Assembly: GCA_946187475.1 (NCBI GenBank)
Contig: CAMHRJ010000057.1
Span: 1-10,131, forward strand
Direction of reading: 5' to 3'
Source of the DNA: an uncultured Clostridia bacterium
GTDB lineage: Bacteria > Bacillota > Clostridia > Oscillospirales > Oscillospiraceae
Length of the DNA: 10,131 nt
In this document: positions 1 through 7,800 of the stretch, piece by piece
Layout of the letters: every line of letters begins with the position of its first letter
How positions within the stretch are numbered: the first letter of the stretch is position 1
Made by a program: the position numbers and the translations under genes
Notes under the pieces: model-generated
The model's input: the letters and a program-made list of their open reading frames with translations, nothing else
Database searches by the model: none
What the model was told of the DNA's origin: nothing

Positions 1-339
1 GAGGAGATCGTCATCGCGGCGCCCTACTGGGACCTGGGCTTCCCCGCCGTGCTGAAGCTCTATCTGGAGCACATCTACGTGACGGGGCTGGTGTCAGAAT
101 ACACGGCGGAGGGCATCCCCCACGGGCTGTGCCGGGCGAAAAAGCTCTGGTATGTGACCACGGCCGGCGGACCTTACATGCCGGACTTCAGCTACGCGTA
201 TCTCAGCACGCTGGCGCGGGATTATTTCGGCATTCCGGAAACGGAGCTCATAAAGGCGGAAATGCTGGATGTGGTTGGTTTTGACGCCGAGGCCATCGTG
301 GCCCGGGAGATCGGCCGCATCCGAACGAGAGAATCATAA
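1..339 (+). CDS. Flavodoxin-fold NAD(P)H-dependent oxidoreductase (AzoR/NQO-like), 3' part
   Basis: The reading frame is open from the first base of the window, so the N-terminal part, including the FMN phosphate loop, lies outside. The visible 112 residues match the C-terminal two thirds of the flavodoxin_2 family (FMN-dependent NADH-azoreductases and NAD(P)H quinone reductases). The segment APYWDLGFPAVLKLYLEH corresponds to the family's P-x-Y/W-N/D-x-x-x-P-A-x-L-K stretch that lines the flavin. VTTAGGPY corresponds to the second flavin-contacting loop. Members are cytoplasmic flavoproteins that transfer two electrons from NAD(P)H to quinones, azo dyes or similar acceptors; the substrate here cannot be told. 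The stop codon overlaps the ribosome binding site of the dipeptidase gene that follows, so the two are probably co-transcribed. The family call is fairly sure; the exact activity is not. Confidence 0.8.
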   Translation, partial: EEIVIAAPYWDLGFPAVLKLYLEHIYVTGLVSEYTAEGIPHGLCRAKKLWYVTTAGGPYMPDFSYAYLSTLARDYFGIPETELIKAEMLDVVGFDAEAIVAREIGRIRTRES

Positions 340-345
340 GGAGGG
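338..345 (+). promoter_or_regulatory. Ribosome binding site that fixes the dipeptidase start
   Basis: AAGGAGGG lies seven bases before the ATG at 353 and overlaps the TAA stop of the upstream oxidoreductase. It supports starting the dipeptidase at 353 rather than at the in-frame ATG at 269, which would overlap the upstream gene and add 28 residues unlike the family. Confidence 0.8.
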
Positions 346-352
346 CACTGAA

Positions 353-1006
353 ATGGACTTCAAGAAGGCCGCTGCCATGGATTCCTCCGGCTTCGTGCTG
401 CTGGCAGACTACATCCCCGGCATCGTGCAGGAGATCCGCTATTACTCCACCTTCAATTTTATCGGCGACCGGGTGGACGGCTATGAGGAGCCGGTGGCCC
501 TGCTGACCCGAGAGGCCGCCCGGGCGCTGAAGGCCGTGGCCAATGAGGTGAACGTCTGCGGCTATCGGCTGAAGATCTTCGACGCCTATCGGCCTGCCAA
601 CGCGGTGCGCCACTTTGTGCTCTGGGGCATTGAGGATCTGGATCTGCGGATGAAGCCTTACTTCTACCCCGACAAGGAAAAGGCGGAGCTCTTCGCCCAG
701 GGGTACATCGCGAGCCAATCCTCCCACAGCCGGGGCAGCGCCGTGGATCTGACGCTGCTGGACATGGCCACGGGCAAAGAGGTGGACATGGGCAGCCCCT
801 TCGATCTGTTCAGCGAGGTCTCCCACCCGGATTCCCGGGCAGTAACGGACGAGCAGTATCGCAACCGGATGTTCCTCCAGAGCGTCATGACCCGCAACGG
901 GTTCCAGCCCATCGACTGCGAGTGGTGGCACTTTTCTCTGAAAAACGAGCCTTACCCCGAGACCTATTTTGAGTTTCCTGTCTCGGCGGAGTATCTGAAG
1001 CGATAA
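353..1006 (+). CDS. ddpX: D-alanyl-D-alanine dipeptidase, VanX/DdpX type (peptidase M15D)
   Basis: This 217-residue protein hydrolyses D-Ala-D-Ala, judged by family. All VanX active-site elements are visible. Arg80 in DAYRPA matches the transition-state arginine (Arg71 of VanX). His125 and Asp132 in SSHSRGSAVD and His193 in EWWH are the zinc ligands, and Glu190 of EWWH is the catalytic base. Length is close to the roughly 200 residues of VanX, and there is no signal peptide, so it should be cytoplasmic. No vanH, D-Ala-D-Lac ligase or VanRS-like genes are visible, so nothing here points to glycopeptide resistance; DdpX-type enzymes also serve in D-Ala-D-Ala catabolism or peptidoglycan turnover. 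It sits between an oxidoreductase and a surface protein gene with short gaps (13 and 29 bases), consistent with an operon. The family call is near certain; the physiological role is open. Confidence 0.93.
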   Translation: MDFKKAAAMDSSGFVLLADYIPGIVQEIRYYSTFNFIGDRVDGYEEPVALLTREAARALKAVANEVNVCGYRLKIFDAYRPANAVRHFVLWGIEDLDLRMKPYFYPDKEKAELFAQGYIASQSSHSRGSAVDLTLLDMATGKEVDMGSPFDLFSEVSHPDSRAVTDEQYRNRMFLQSVMTRNGFQPIDCEWWHFSLKNEPYPETYFEFPVSAEYLKR

Positions 1007-1035
1007 GAGGAACAGATCAAGGAAGGAGAAAAAGC

Positions 1036-3579
1036 ATGAGACGAAGCTACCTGAAAACCTGCATCACCCTTTTGAGCATCCTTGCCCTGCTGCTGGGGTG
1101 CTGCGCCGGAGCCTTTGCCGCAGGCACCGAATTTCGCTACACCGCCGGCAAGGACGGCCTGACACTGACTGCCTACACGGGCTCGGAAGCGAATCTGACC
1201 ATTCCCGCCGAGATCGACGGCAAGCCCGTCACCGCCATCGGGGACGAGTGCTTCCAGGGGATGGTATGCCTGAAGCGTGTCCATGTCCCGGAGGGCGTCA
1301 CCCGCATCGGCGACTACGCCTTCGAGGCCTGCAGCGCGCTGCAGCGCATCTACTTCCCCGCCTCCCTCACCGAGATCGGCGACGGCGCCTTTTCCGGCTG
1401 CGGCCATCTGACGCTGGCGGACCTGCAGGACGACGTGGTGCGCATCGGCGCCGGCGCCTTTCTCTGCTGCGACGAGCTGGTGAGTGTGGAGCTGCCGGCG
1501 GCGCTGCAGGAGCTGGGCGACTTCGCCTTTGCCGGATGCAGCTCTCTGGCCCGGGCCACCTTCGCCGGAAACGAGCTCACTGCCATTCCCGACCGGGCCT
1601 TCTACGGCTGCGAGGCGCTGACCCGCATCGTACTGCCGGAAAGTGTGACTTCCATCGGCAAACGGGCCTTTTCCGGCTGCAAAAGTCTGCAGAGCTTCTA
1701 CCACGGCACGGCGCTGAAGCGCCTCGGCAGTTACGCCTTTGAAGGCTGCGAGAGCCTGGGCACCGCGAGCTTCATCGCCCCGGTGCTGCAGACCGGCGTC
1801 CTGGCCGGGTGCAGCAGCCTGACCTATTTGTCCCTCCCTGACGGCGTGAAGACCATCGAGCCCTTCGCCTTCTCCGGCTCGGGGATTTCGAATCTGACCC
1901 TGAGCAAGACCGTCAAAGACATCGCCCCCGGCGCGTTTTACGGCGCCAGAATCACCGAGGTAGACGCGGAGGCATCGAAAACCTACACCGTCAAAAACGG
2001 CGCGCTGCTCACCGCCGACGGCAAGACGCTGCTGCACTGGATGCCGGAGGATCCTTACGCCGAGGAGCCCCAGACGGCCTGCACCGTGCCCAAGGGCGTG
2101 GAGACCATCGAGTCCTACGCCTTCGCCACCTGCCCCCTCACCAGCATCCAGCTGCCGGACTCGCTGAAGGAGATCAAGGCCTACGCCTTCGCGGAGACCA
2201 ATGTGGAGGACATGGCCATCCCCGAGGGCGTCAACGTGGACCCCAAGGCCTTCGGTGACCCGGAAGCCAGCGCCCAGACCCTGGCCGCCGGAGACGGCGC
2301 CGTCAGCGGTACCGTGACCACCAAGTCCGCCGCAGGCGACAAGAGCATCTACCGGGCGAAGGACTACAAGGACTATGTGGAGATCGCGAACGAGGATTTC
2401 GACGCCTGGTCCGAGGACTACCTCGCCTACAACGAAAAGAACGGCAACCCCCTCAGCGAGGACCTGATTCCCTACATCATGCGCTACAAGGGCGAGGTCA
2501 TCCCCCACTTCATGCCCATGACCGCCGTGCAGAACCACGACCCGGATATGTGGGCCGAGGCCGTCAATTTCTTCGGCGACGACTTTGAGCAGATGTATCT
2601 GATGATGAACCACGGCCTGTTCACCGAGCTGGGTCGGGGCAAAATGCAGGACAGTCTGGTGCTCTACAGCGGCGTCTATGACAGTCAGCTCAAGGCAGCC
2701 GCCGGAACGGACACGGTGCCCACCCAGCAGCAGCTGATCGACGCCATCGGCAGCGAATTCACCGACCCCGTCATGATCAGCACCACCCCCGACGCTGCCG
2801 TGGCCTGCGGCTTCGGCGACACACTGTTCATCATCTACGCCTCCCGGGAGGCCATGGAGGCCCAGGGCGCCGTGTGCATCGACGCGGTGGCCCACACCTC
2901 GGAAAACGAGATTCTCATGTCCGCCAACGCCCATTACCGGGTGCTGGATGTGGGCACTATGACCGTGACCCATCAGGACCCCTGGGAAGAGGCGCCCGTG
3001 ACGGAAAAGCGCAATTACGTCCGCGTGGAGCTGCTGGCGCCGGAGCAGCCCGCCAACCCCTTCGCGGACGTGACCGAGGGCCAGTATTACTATGACCCGG
3101 TGCTCTGGGCCGTGAAGGAAGGCATCACCAGCGGCGTGGATGACACGCATTTTGAGCCGGGCGGAGACGCCACCCGGGCCCAGATCGTCACCTTCCTGTG
3201 GCGCGCTGCCGGGATGCCGGAGCCCAAGGCCGCGGAGAACCCCTTTGCCGACGTGTCTGACAACGCCTACTACGCGAAAGCGGTGCTCTGGGCGGCTGAG
3301 AACGGCATCACCGTGGGCGTGGACAAGACCCATTTCGCGCCCGGACAGGTTTGCAGCCGCAGCGAATTCGTCACCTTCCTGTATCGTTATCAGGGCAGCC
3401 CGAAGGTCAGCGGTAAGAACCCCTTCGCCGACGTGAGCAAAGAGAGCTTCTACTATGACGCGGTGCTTTGGGCGTCGGAAACCGGCGTCACCAAGGGTAC
3501 GGACGCGACCCACTTCTCCCCCGCCCAGCGCTGCACCCGGGGCGAGACCGTCACGTTCCTGTATCGGGCCATAGGATAA
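1036..3579 (+). CDS. Surface protein: BspA-like LRRs, ADP-ribosyltransferase-like domain, three SLH domains
   Basis: An 847-residue exported protein, with its ATG seven bases after GGAAGGAG (1021-1028). Residues 1-28 form a signal peptide ending AFA; LLGC at 19-22 is a poorer lipobox alternative. Residues about 34-410 hold some 13 LRR_5/BspA units of the type AFxGCxxLxxIxLPxxVxxIG, a fold usually used for protein or matrix binding. Residues about 435-665 resemble the VIP2/C3-type ADP-ribosyltransferase fold: a helical lead-in, a strand with YSG (544-546), ISTTPDAA (581-588, the STS-like motif), and ENEILM (623-628), which gives the E-x-E pair followed by HYRVLDV. The first motif usually has Arg where Ser545 stands, so activity is uncertain. 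Three SLH domains (about 674-730, 735-790 and 795-847, each starting NPFADV) would anchor it to secondary wall polymer. It is the last gene before the 3604-3648 terminator. LRR and SLH calls are secure; the transferase call is by motif only. Confidence 0.88.
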   Translation: MRRSYLKTCITLLSILALLLGCCAGAFAAGTEFRYTAGKDGLTLTAYTGSEANLTIPAEIDGKPVTAIGDECFQGMVCLKRVHVPEGVTRIGDYAFEACSALQRIYFPASLTEIGDGAFSGCGHLTLADLQDDVVRIGAGAFLCCDELVSVELPAALQELGDFAFAGCSSLARATFAGNELTAIPDRAFYGCEALTRIVLPESVTSIGKRAFSGCKSLQSFYHGTALKRLGSYAFEGCESLGTASFIAPVLQTGVLAGCSSLTYLSLPDGVKTIEPFAFSGSGISNLTLSKTVKDIAPGAFYGARITEVDAEASKTYTVKNGALLTADGKTLLHWMPEDPYAEEPQTACTVPKGVETIESYAFATCPLTSIQLPDSLKEIKAYAFAETNVEDMAIPEGVNVDPKAFGDPEASAQTLAAGDGAVSGTVTTKSAAGDKSIYRAKDYKDYVEIANEDFDAWSEDYLAYNEKNGNPLSEDLIPYIMRYKGEVIPHFMPMTAVQNHDPDMWAEAVNFFGDDFEQMYLMMNHGLFTELGRGKMQDSLVLYSGVYDSQLKAAAGTDTVPTQQQLIDAIGSEFTDPVMISTTPDAAVACGFGDTLFIIYASREAMEAQGAVCIDAVAHTSENEILMSANAHYRVLDVGTMTVTHQDPWEEAPVTEKRNYVRVELLAPEQPANPFADVTEGQYYYDPVLWAVKEGITSGVDDTHFEPGGDATRAQIVTFLWRAAGMPEPKAAENPFADVSDNAYYAKAVLWAAENGITVGVDKTHFAPGQVCSRSEFVTFLYRYQGSPKVSGKNPFADVSKESFYYDAVLWASETGVTKGTDATHFSPAQRCTRGETVTFLYRAIG

Positions 3580-3603
3580 CGCAATGTTCAAATGAATAGA
3601 GAT

Positions 3604-3648
3604 CTCCCGGAGTGGTCGGCAGAGATGCCGGTCGCTCCGGGAGTTTTT
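3604..3648 (+). terminator. Rho-independent terminator after the SLH surface protein gene
   Basis: CTCCCGGAG (3604-3612) pairs with CTCCGGGAG (3635-3643). The inner bases continue the stem with G-U wobbles and a CGGC/GCCG clamp to a six-base AGAGAT loop, giving about 17 pairs, followed by TTTTT. It lies 24 bases after the stop at 3579. The T tract is on the + strand only, so it ends the left operon and not the convergent ATPase gene. Confidence 0.9.
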
Positions 3649-3658
3649 GTATGCAGTT

Positions 3659-4387
3659 TCAGCGGACCCGGTCGATGATCTCCTCGATCTCCGGGAGGGA
3701 TTTCGTCAGCTTTTCGCCCTTCAGACCGGCCATGAGGATCTCGCTGTCCGGCGGGAGGGCCGCGATGATGGAATCGCGGTTCCGGATGGCTTCCTCCATC
3801 ATCTCCCGCTGCTGGGCGTCCACCTTGTTCAGGACGATGTAGACGGGCTTGCCGAAGGTCTTGCCCATGTCGGAGATCTTCCCCGCCAGCTGGATGGACT
3901 CATAGGAGGGGTCCGCCACCATGAGGATGGCGTCGGCAAAGCGGTCCACGCCCCGGCCGAAGTGCTCCACACCGGCCTCGGTGTCCACGATGACGACCTC
4001 CTTCTCCCCCAGGACCAGATGCTCCAGCAGGGTCTTGGTGAGGGCGCCCATGGGACAGGCGCAGCCCTCCCCGGCGTCGGCGATCTTGCCGATGGCCATG
4101 AGCCGGACGCCGCCGTCGGCGGACTGGTAGTCCGCCGGGATGTCCGAAAGATGCCAGCCGGGTTCAAACACGTCGGCCGCGCCGTCGGCGAAGATGCCCT
4201 TTTTGTGGCCGAAGTAGTGGGTGAAATCCTCCGGGAGCTCCAGCCCCAGCTGCTTGTGCAGGCCGAAGTTGGATTCGTCGGAGTCGATCACCAGCACCTG
4301 ATAGCCCCGAGCCTCGTAGGCGCGGGCCAGCAGCGCGGAGATGGTACTCTTGCCGCAGCCGCCCTTGCCGCAAAGAATCAGCTTCAT
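3659..4387 (-). CDS. cooC: CooC-type nickel-delivery ATPase (CO dehydrogenase maturation factor)
   Basis: A 242-residue soluble MinD/ParA-class ATPase. The deviant P-loop GKGGCGKST is at residues 7-15, with Lys8 as signature lysine and Lys13 in the P-loop. The switch I region has D35-S-D37, and VVIVDTEAG at 131-139 is the Walker B strand and following switch. Cys109 and Cys111 in the GCACPMG segment match the CxC pair (Cys112/Cys114 in Carboxydothermus CooC1) that binds nickel at the dimer interface. The family uses ATP to load nickel into the C-cluster of carbon monoxide dehydrogenase, alone or in the CODH/acetyl-CoA synthase of the Wood-Ljungdahl pathway. An AGGAGG ribosome site precedes the ATG at 4387. 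No CODH, ACS or other Wood-Ljungdahl gene is visible, so the partner is inferred. The gene converges on the + strand operon. Some homologues lack a known partner, so the exact client is less sure than the family. Confidence 0.88.
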   Translation of the reverse strand: MKLILCGKGGCGKSTISALLARAYEARGYQVLVIDSDESNFGLHKQLGLELPEDFTHYFGHKKGIFADGAADVFEPGWHLSDIPADYQSADGGVRLMAIGKIADAGEGCACPMGALTKTLLEHLVLGEKEVVIVDTEAGVEHFGRGVDRFADAILMVADPSYESIQLAGKISDMGKTFGKPVYIVLNKVDAQQREMMEEAIRNRDSIIAALPPDSEILMAGLKGEKLTKSLPEIEEIIDRVR

Positions 4388-4419
4388 TTTGGTTCCTCCT
4401 GTGCAGTTTTTCTGGCCCT

Positions 4420-4448
4420 ATCATAGCACAAAGCGGCGCCGGGTGGAA
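4420..4448 (-). promoter_or_regulatory. Predicted extended -10 promoter for the CooC-like gene
   Basis: On the - strand TGC-TATGAT (4420-4428) forms an extended -10, with TTCCAC (4443-4448) as a weak -35 at 17 bases. It lies about 33 bases before the CooC start codon and downstream of the 4478-4505 terminator, which is where an independent promoter would be needed. Confidence 0.45.
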
Positions 4449-4477
4449 GCTTTTTTCATTCATTTCAACGGTGCAAG

Positions 4478-4505
4478 AAAAACCCCCGGGCCGAAGCCCG
4501 GGGGT
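4478..4505 (-). terminator. Terminator of the VWA protein / small Cys protein operon
   Basis: A perfect 10-bp stem (4482-4491 with 4496-4505) has a CGAA loop on the + strand, which reads C(UUCG)G on the - strand, an unusually stable tetraloop. On the - strand it is followed by a T run at 4482-4478. It starts about 20 bases after the stop of the 103-residue gene, so it ends that operon and separates it from the CooC gene. Confidence 0.9.
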
Positions 4506-4526
4506 GGGATGGGTTTTAGTGGTTGC

Positions 4527-4838
4527 TCAGGAAGCGAAGAGCTTACCGGTTGCGAGGAAGGAGTTGTAGCACTCCATGCCAATGGCTTTAATCTTAGCTA
4601 CAATGTCACTTGCACTATTCGGATCCGGAAGGCTAACACCAGCTCCCGTAAACAAGCTGGGCATGCAGCCCGATGCGCTCACAAACAGGGTCAGTTTATC
4701 ATCCGAATAAGAGCAATCGCTTGCATTTCGATGGTGCGCACCGGCGAATCCATCGTTCACAACGCAGTCGCCCGCAATGTGCTCCACGAGCTCGAAACTC
4801 TCCGCATATACGGCAGGTTTCACATAGGTTTTCTTCAT
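4527..4838 (-). CDS. Small four-cysteine protein with a leader-like N-terminus, unknown function
   Basis: A 103-residue protein of unknown function. The ATG at 4838 is preceded at eight bases by AAGGGAGG (4847-4854), and the gene starts only 22 bases after the stop of the VWA protein, so the two should share a transcript. The N-terminus MKKTYVKPAVYAESF, followed by ELVEHIAGDC, is of a kind recalled from short clostridial hypothetical proteins: a KPxxxxESFxLxEHIA stretch ending at a cysteine. There is no hydrophobic signal peptide or membrane segment. Four cysteines (25, 42, 58, 90) are spread over the rest, which is rich in Ser, Ala and Asp. A conserved-looking N-terminus joined to a cysteine-bearing remainder resembles a leader plus core, as in ribosomally made peptides, but no modifying enzyme, protease or ABC exporter is visible. 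It could equally be a small partner of the VWA protein. That the gene is real is well supported; its role is not known. Confidence 0.8.
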   Translation of the reverse strand: MKKTYVKPAVYAESFELVEHIAGDCVVNDGFAGAHHRNASDCSYSDDKLTLFVSASGCMPSLFTGAGVSLPDPNSASDIVAKIKAIGMECYNSFLATGKLFAS

Positions 4839-4860
4839 CGTTTGGTCCTCCCTTGATCAA

Positions 4861-7800
4861 TTACCGAAACAGGCGAGAGATGCTCTTAAACAGGCTGTTC
4901 ACAAAACTGGAGAAAATCTGCTGAATGATGTTGTGAATGGTAGGAGTCTGTGTCGGAGTCGGATCATCGGGCTGATCGGGTGTATCCGGGGTGTCCGGGG
5001 TATCAGGCACGTCCGGAGTATCGGGTTCGTCCGGGATGTCGGTTCCAGCGGTCTCGTCCTGCAGATTTGCAAGCACGTTCAGAGTCTGTCTGTTGACCAG
5101 CATGCGAAGGGTCACAGGTTCGGCAGCTGCCTGCTCATCGTTCTCAGCAACGCTCATCACGACGGCGCCACCGCCTGCAACAACGTTTACAGGCGCGTTA
5201 TTGCCGCTGATTTTGAAGTTGGTGACGGAAACCACCACATCGCTGGTGTTGATGATCACGAAGGTGGCAGTATCGCCGTCCACATTCGCCGGAGTGATCT
5301 TGTAATACATATCCACACCGGAACTGATCGTAACCTTCTCGCTATCGGTCGGGTTATCAACATTGCGGAACTTCACGGTCGCGGTCTCGTTCTTCGGCGT
5401 GCTCAGACCAACATAGATGTTGTCCTTCGCGGTACCGTTCAAACCGTTGTAGCCGGTAACCGTGAAGGCAATGCCCTGACCCTGAGCGAGATAAATCTCG
5501 TTCTTCGGGCTATTTGCCTTGTAGCCTTCATAGTCCGTGGCGAAGACACGCTCCGTTACCTGCTTACCATTCTCCATCTTCGGCGTACCATCTTCATTGG
5601 TCACGGGCTGCGTCATGGTAACCTTGCTGGCATCGTCCACATACAGGAGGCCACCGGTGGGGCTGCCCTCAGCATAGGTGAATTCAGTAGACTTATCATT
5701 CACCAGCAGGGTGCGAAGGTTGGTGTAGCTGGCGTTGGCCTCGTTGGCGATATCACCGGTGTATTCGCTTTCGTCAATGGCTTTATACACGCGGACGCCG
5801 TCGAGTCTGTAGTTGGCGCCATTCAGGACGTTCAGAACCAACGTGTGCTGCTCGTCGGCAGACAGGCCGCGGAAGCTGATGGTGGGCACGTTATAGCGCA
5901 CACTGTTCTCGTCTTTCACCTGGTTCTTGATGGTCTGCACCTTGCCGGCGCCGCCGCCGTCAAGGATTCCCTGCACATAGCCGCCGTCGGCAGTCGTGGT
6001 GCAGTAGACGTCGATGCCCGTGCCGTTGAAGGTGATGGTGTACCGACCGGTGTCAACCGTGTCCTCCGGCGAGGACGCCTTGATGTCCGCGTAGCCGTGG
6101 CCGTCGCCGACGGGAAGTGCGGTGGTCAGATCGTCGTCAAAGTAGACGCTGCTGGCGGGCACTGCGGTGATCTTGTTCCAGGCGACGGTGGTTCCGTCCG
6201 GGCTGTTGGCAGGAACGCCGTACACCATCGCGGTGTCCACGCCGGAGAGGGCAATATTCGCGCCGCCGACCATGGTTTCGTCACTCTTGAGCTTGTAAGT
6301 GACCGTTGACTGCTTAAAGTCGAACGTACCGTTTGTACCCGCAGTAGCTCCAAGCTTGGTGGTATTTTCAGCAACAGTCATCGGAGCGTTGAAGTCGATG
6401 ACGTAGGTCTTTGCGAGTCCGGCAGTTCTCAGTTTCGGAGAAGCGATACTGACCGCGGGTTTTTCAGTGGAGGGGCCGTAAATGCCGGCATTACCGACGT
6501 TGGAGTCGACTTGCGTTCCCATCTGCTTCGGAACCAGACCGGAGATCGTGACCACGAGCTTCCAGCCTTCCGGCTTCGTCGCAGAGGTGCGGTCATCCTT
6601 GTAATTGAAGCCATCTACGCTGATCTGGCCATTTGCAGGAACCGGAACGTTCTCATAGCCCTGAATCACAGTAGCCGTACGGTTTTCATCCTCTGTGAAG
6701 TTACCATTGTCATACTTGATCGGCACTCGTCTGGCGGTATAGGTCGCGCCGGAGACGTCCAGCGCTGTGGTGTTCACGGTGTCGCGGAGGATCGCCGTGC
6801 TGTCGAGCGTGACAGTCTCCTGCTCGCTGGTGTTGGTATTGATCATCGTGACCGCCGCCTCAAAGGCCGCCACAAGGGTATCCTGGTTCGAGGCCATGCG
6901 GTAGTAGCTGTTCTGACCAATGGAGTTGCCGCGCACACGCGCCGTCATGTCTTTCCAGGACTCGGTGGAACTGTGTTTCCAATTGTTGTCCATAAATGTT
7001 GTGGCATTCGGATAGTTCGAGGAAACGACAGACATGTAGTCGTAGATCGTGTCGTTTGGCGTATCGCCGTATCGGCTCGAATCGTTGGCGAGCCAGTAAC
7101 GGAACAGATAATGACTGGTTCCGCTGTTGGTATAGGTCTTCGCATAGTCGAAATCATACACAGAATCCGAATCTGCATTCGAGTCTTCGTAGGTCAAGGG
7201 GTTGCTGTCCGCCTCGCTGAACACACCAATGGAGAAGATCGCAGCAGGCACTTCCGTATTGGAACCGGGGTTCTTATAGTGCTTCAGATCATATGCTTTC
7301 TGCACAACTGCATTCGCGCCGGCGTATTGGTCGGAATACGGGTACATACCCGGCTGCCCGTCGGTGAAGAAGATGACGATCTTGTTGCGTTCCACCTCCT
7401 GCCCCGCCTGGTCGCCGGAGCGGATGGTGTATTTGGTGTTGCTGCGGTTCTGGTAGACCTTCAGCGCCATGTCGAAGCCGTCCTCCGGCTTCGTGCCGCC
7501 GTAAGCGGTGATGGACTTGATGCCCTTGGTAACATCCGGGTTCACCGTACCGGCCGTGCCGTTGTTCGCACTGATTAAGGCAGCGGCATAATGGGTATTA
7601 TTAACACGAGTGGTGCCAGGAGCAGAATAATATTGCGGCCCATTGTAATTCGTACCACCGTAACTGCCGCTGGTCGCAGGAGCATAGTTCGCGCCCTTAT
7701 AGGGGAAATAGTATTCTCCTTCCTTAAAGCTATACCCATTAGAGGAAGAACTAATCGTCGATCCTGTCAGCAATTCGGTATTATTGTAAGTTCCATTGGA

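Noticed and set aside
964..3591. An 875-codon open frame antisense to the LRR-SLH gene
   Set aside because: It is a mirror of a GC-rich gene: the translation is low-complexity, rich in Gly, Val, Ala, His and Leu, with no recognisable domain, whereas the + strand frame has a signal peptide, repeats, SLH domains and a good ribosome site.
3647..4426. A 259-codon frame opposite the CooC-like gene
   Set aside because: The - strand protein carries complete P-loop, Walker B and CxC motifs; the + strand frame has none and would begin inside the terminator T run.
4933..6309. A 458-codon + strand frame opposite the VWA gene, and another at 6511-7578
   Set aside because: Both are antisense shadows with compositionally odd, Val/Arg/His-rich translations and no domain or ribosome site; the - strand frame is a clear VWA protein.
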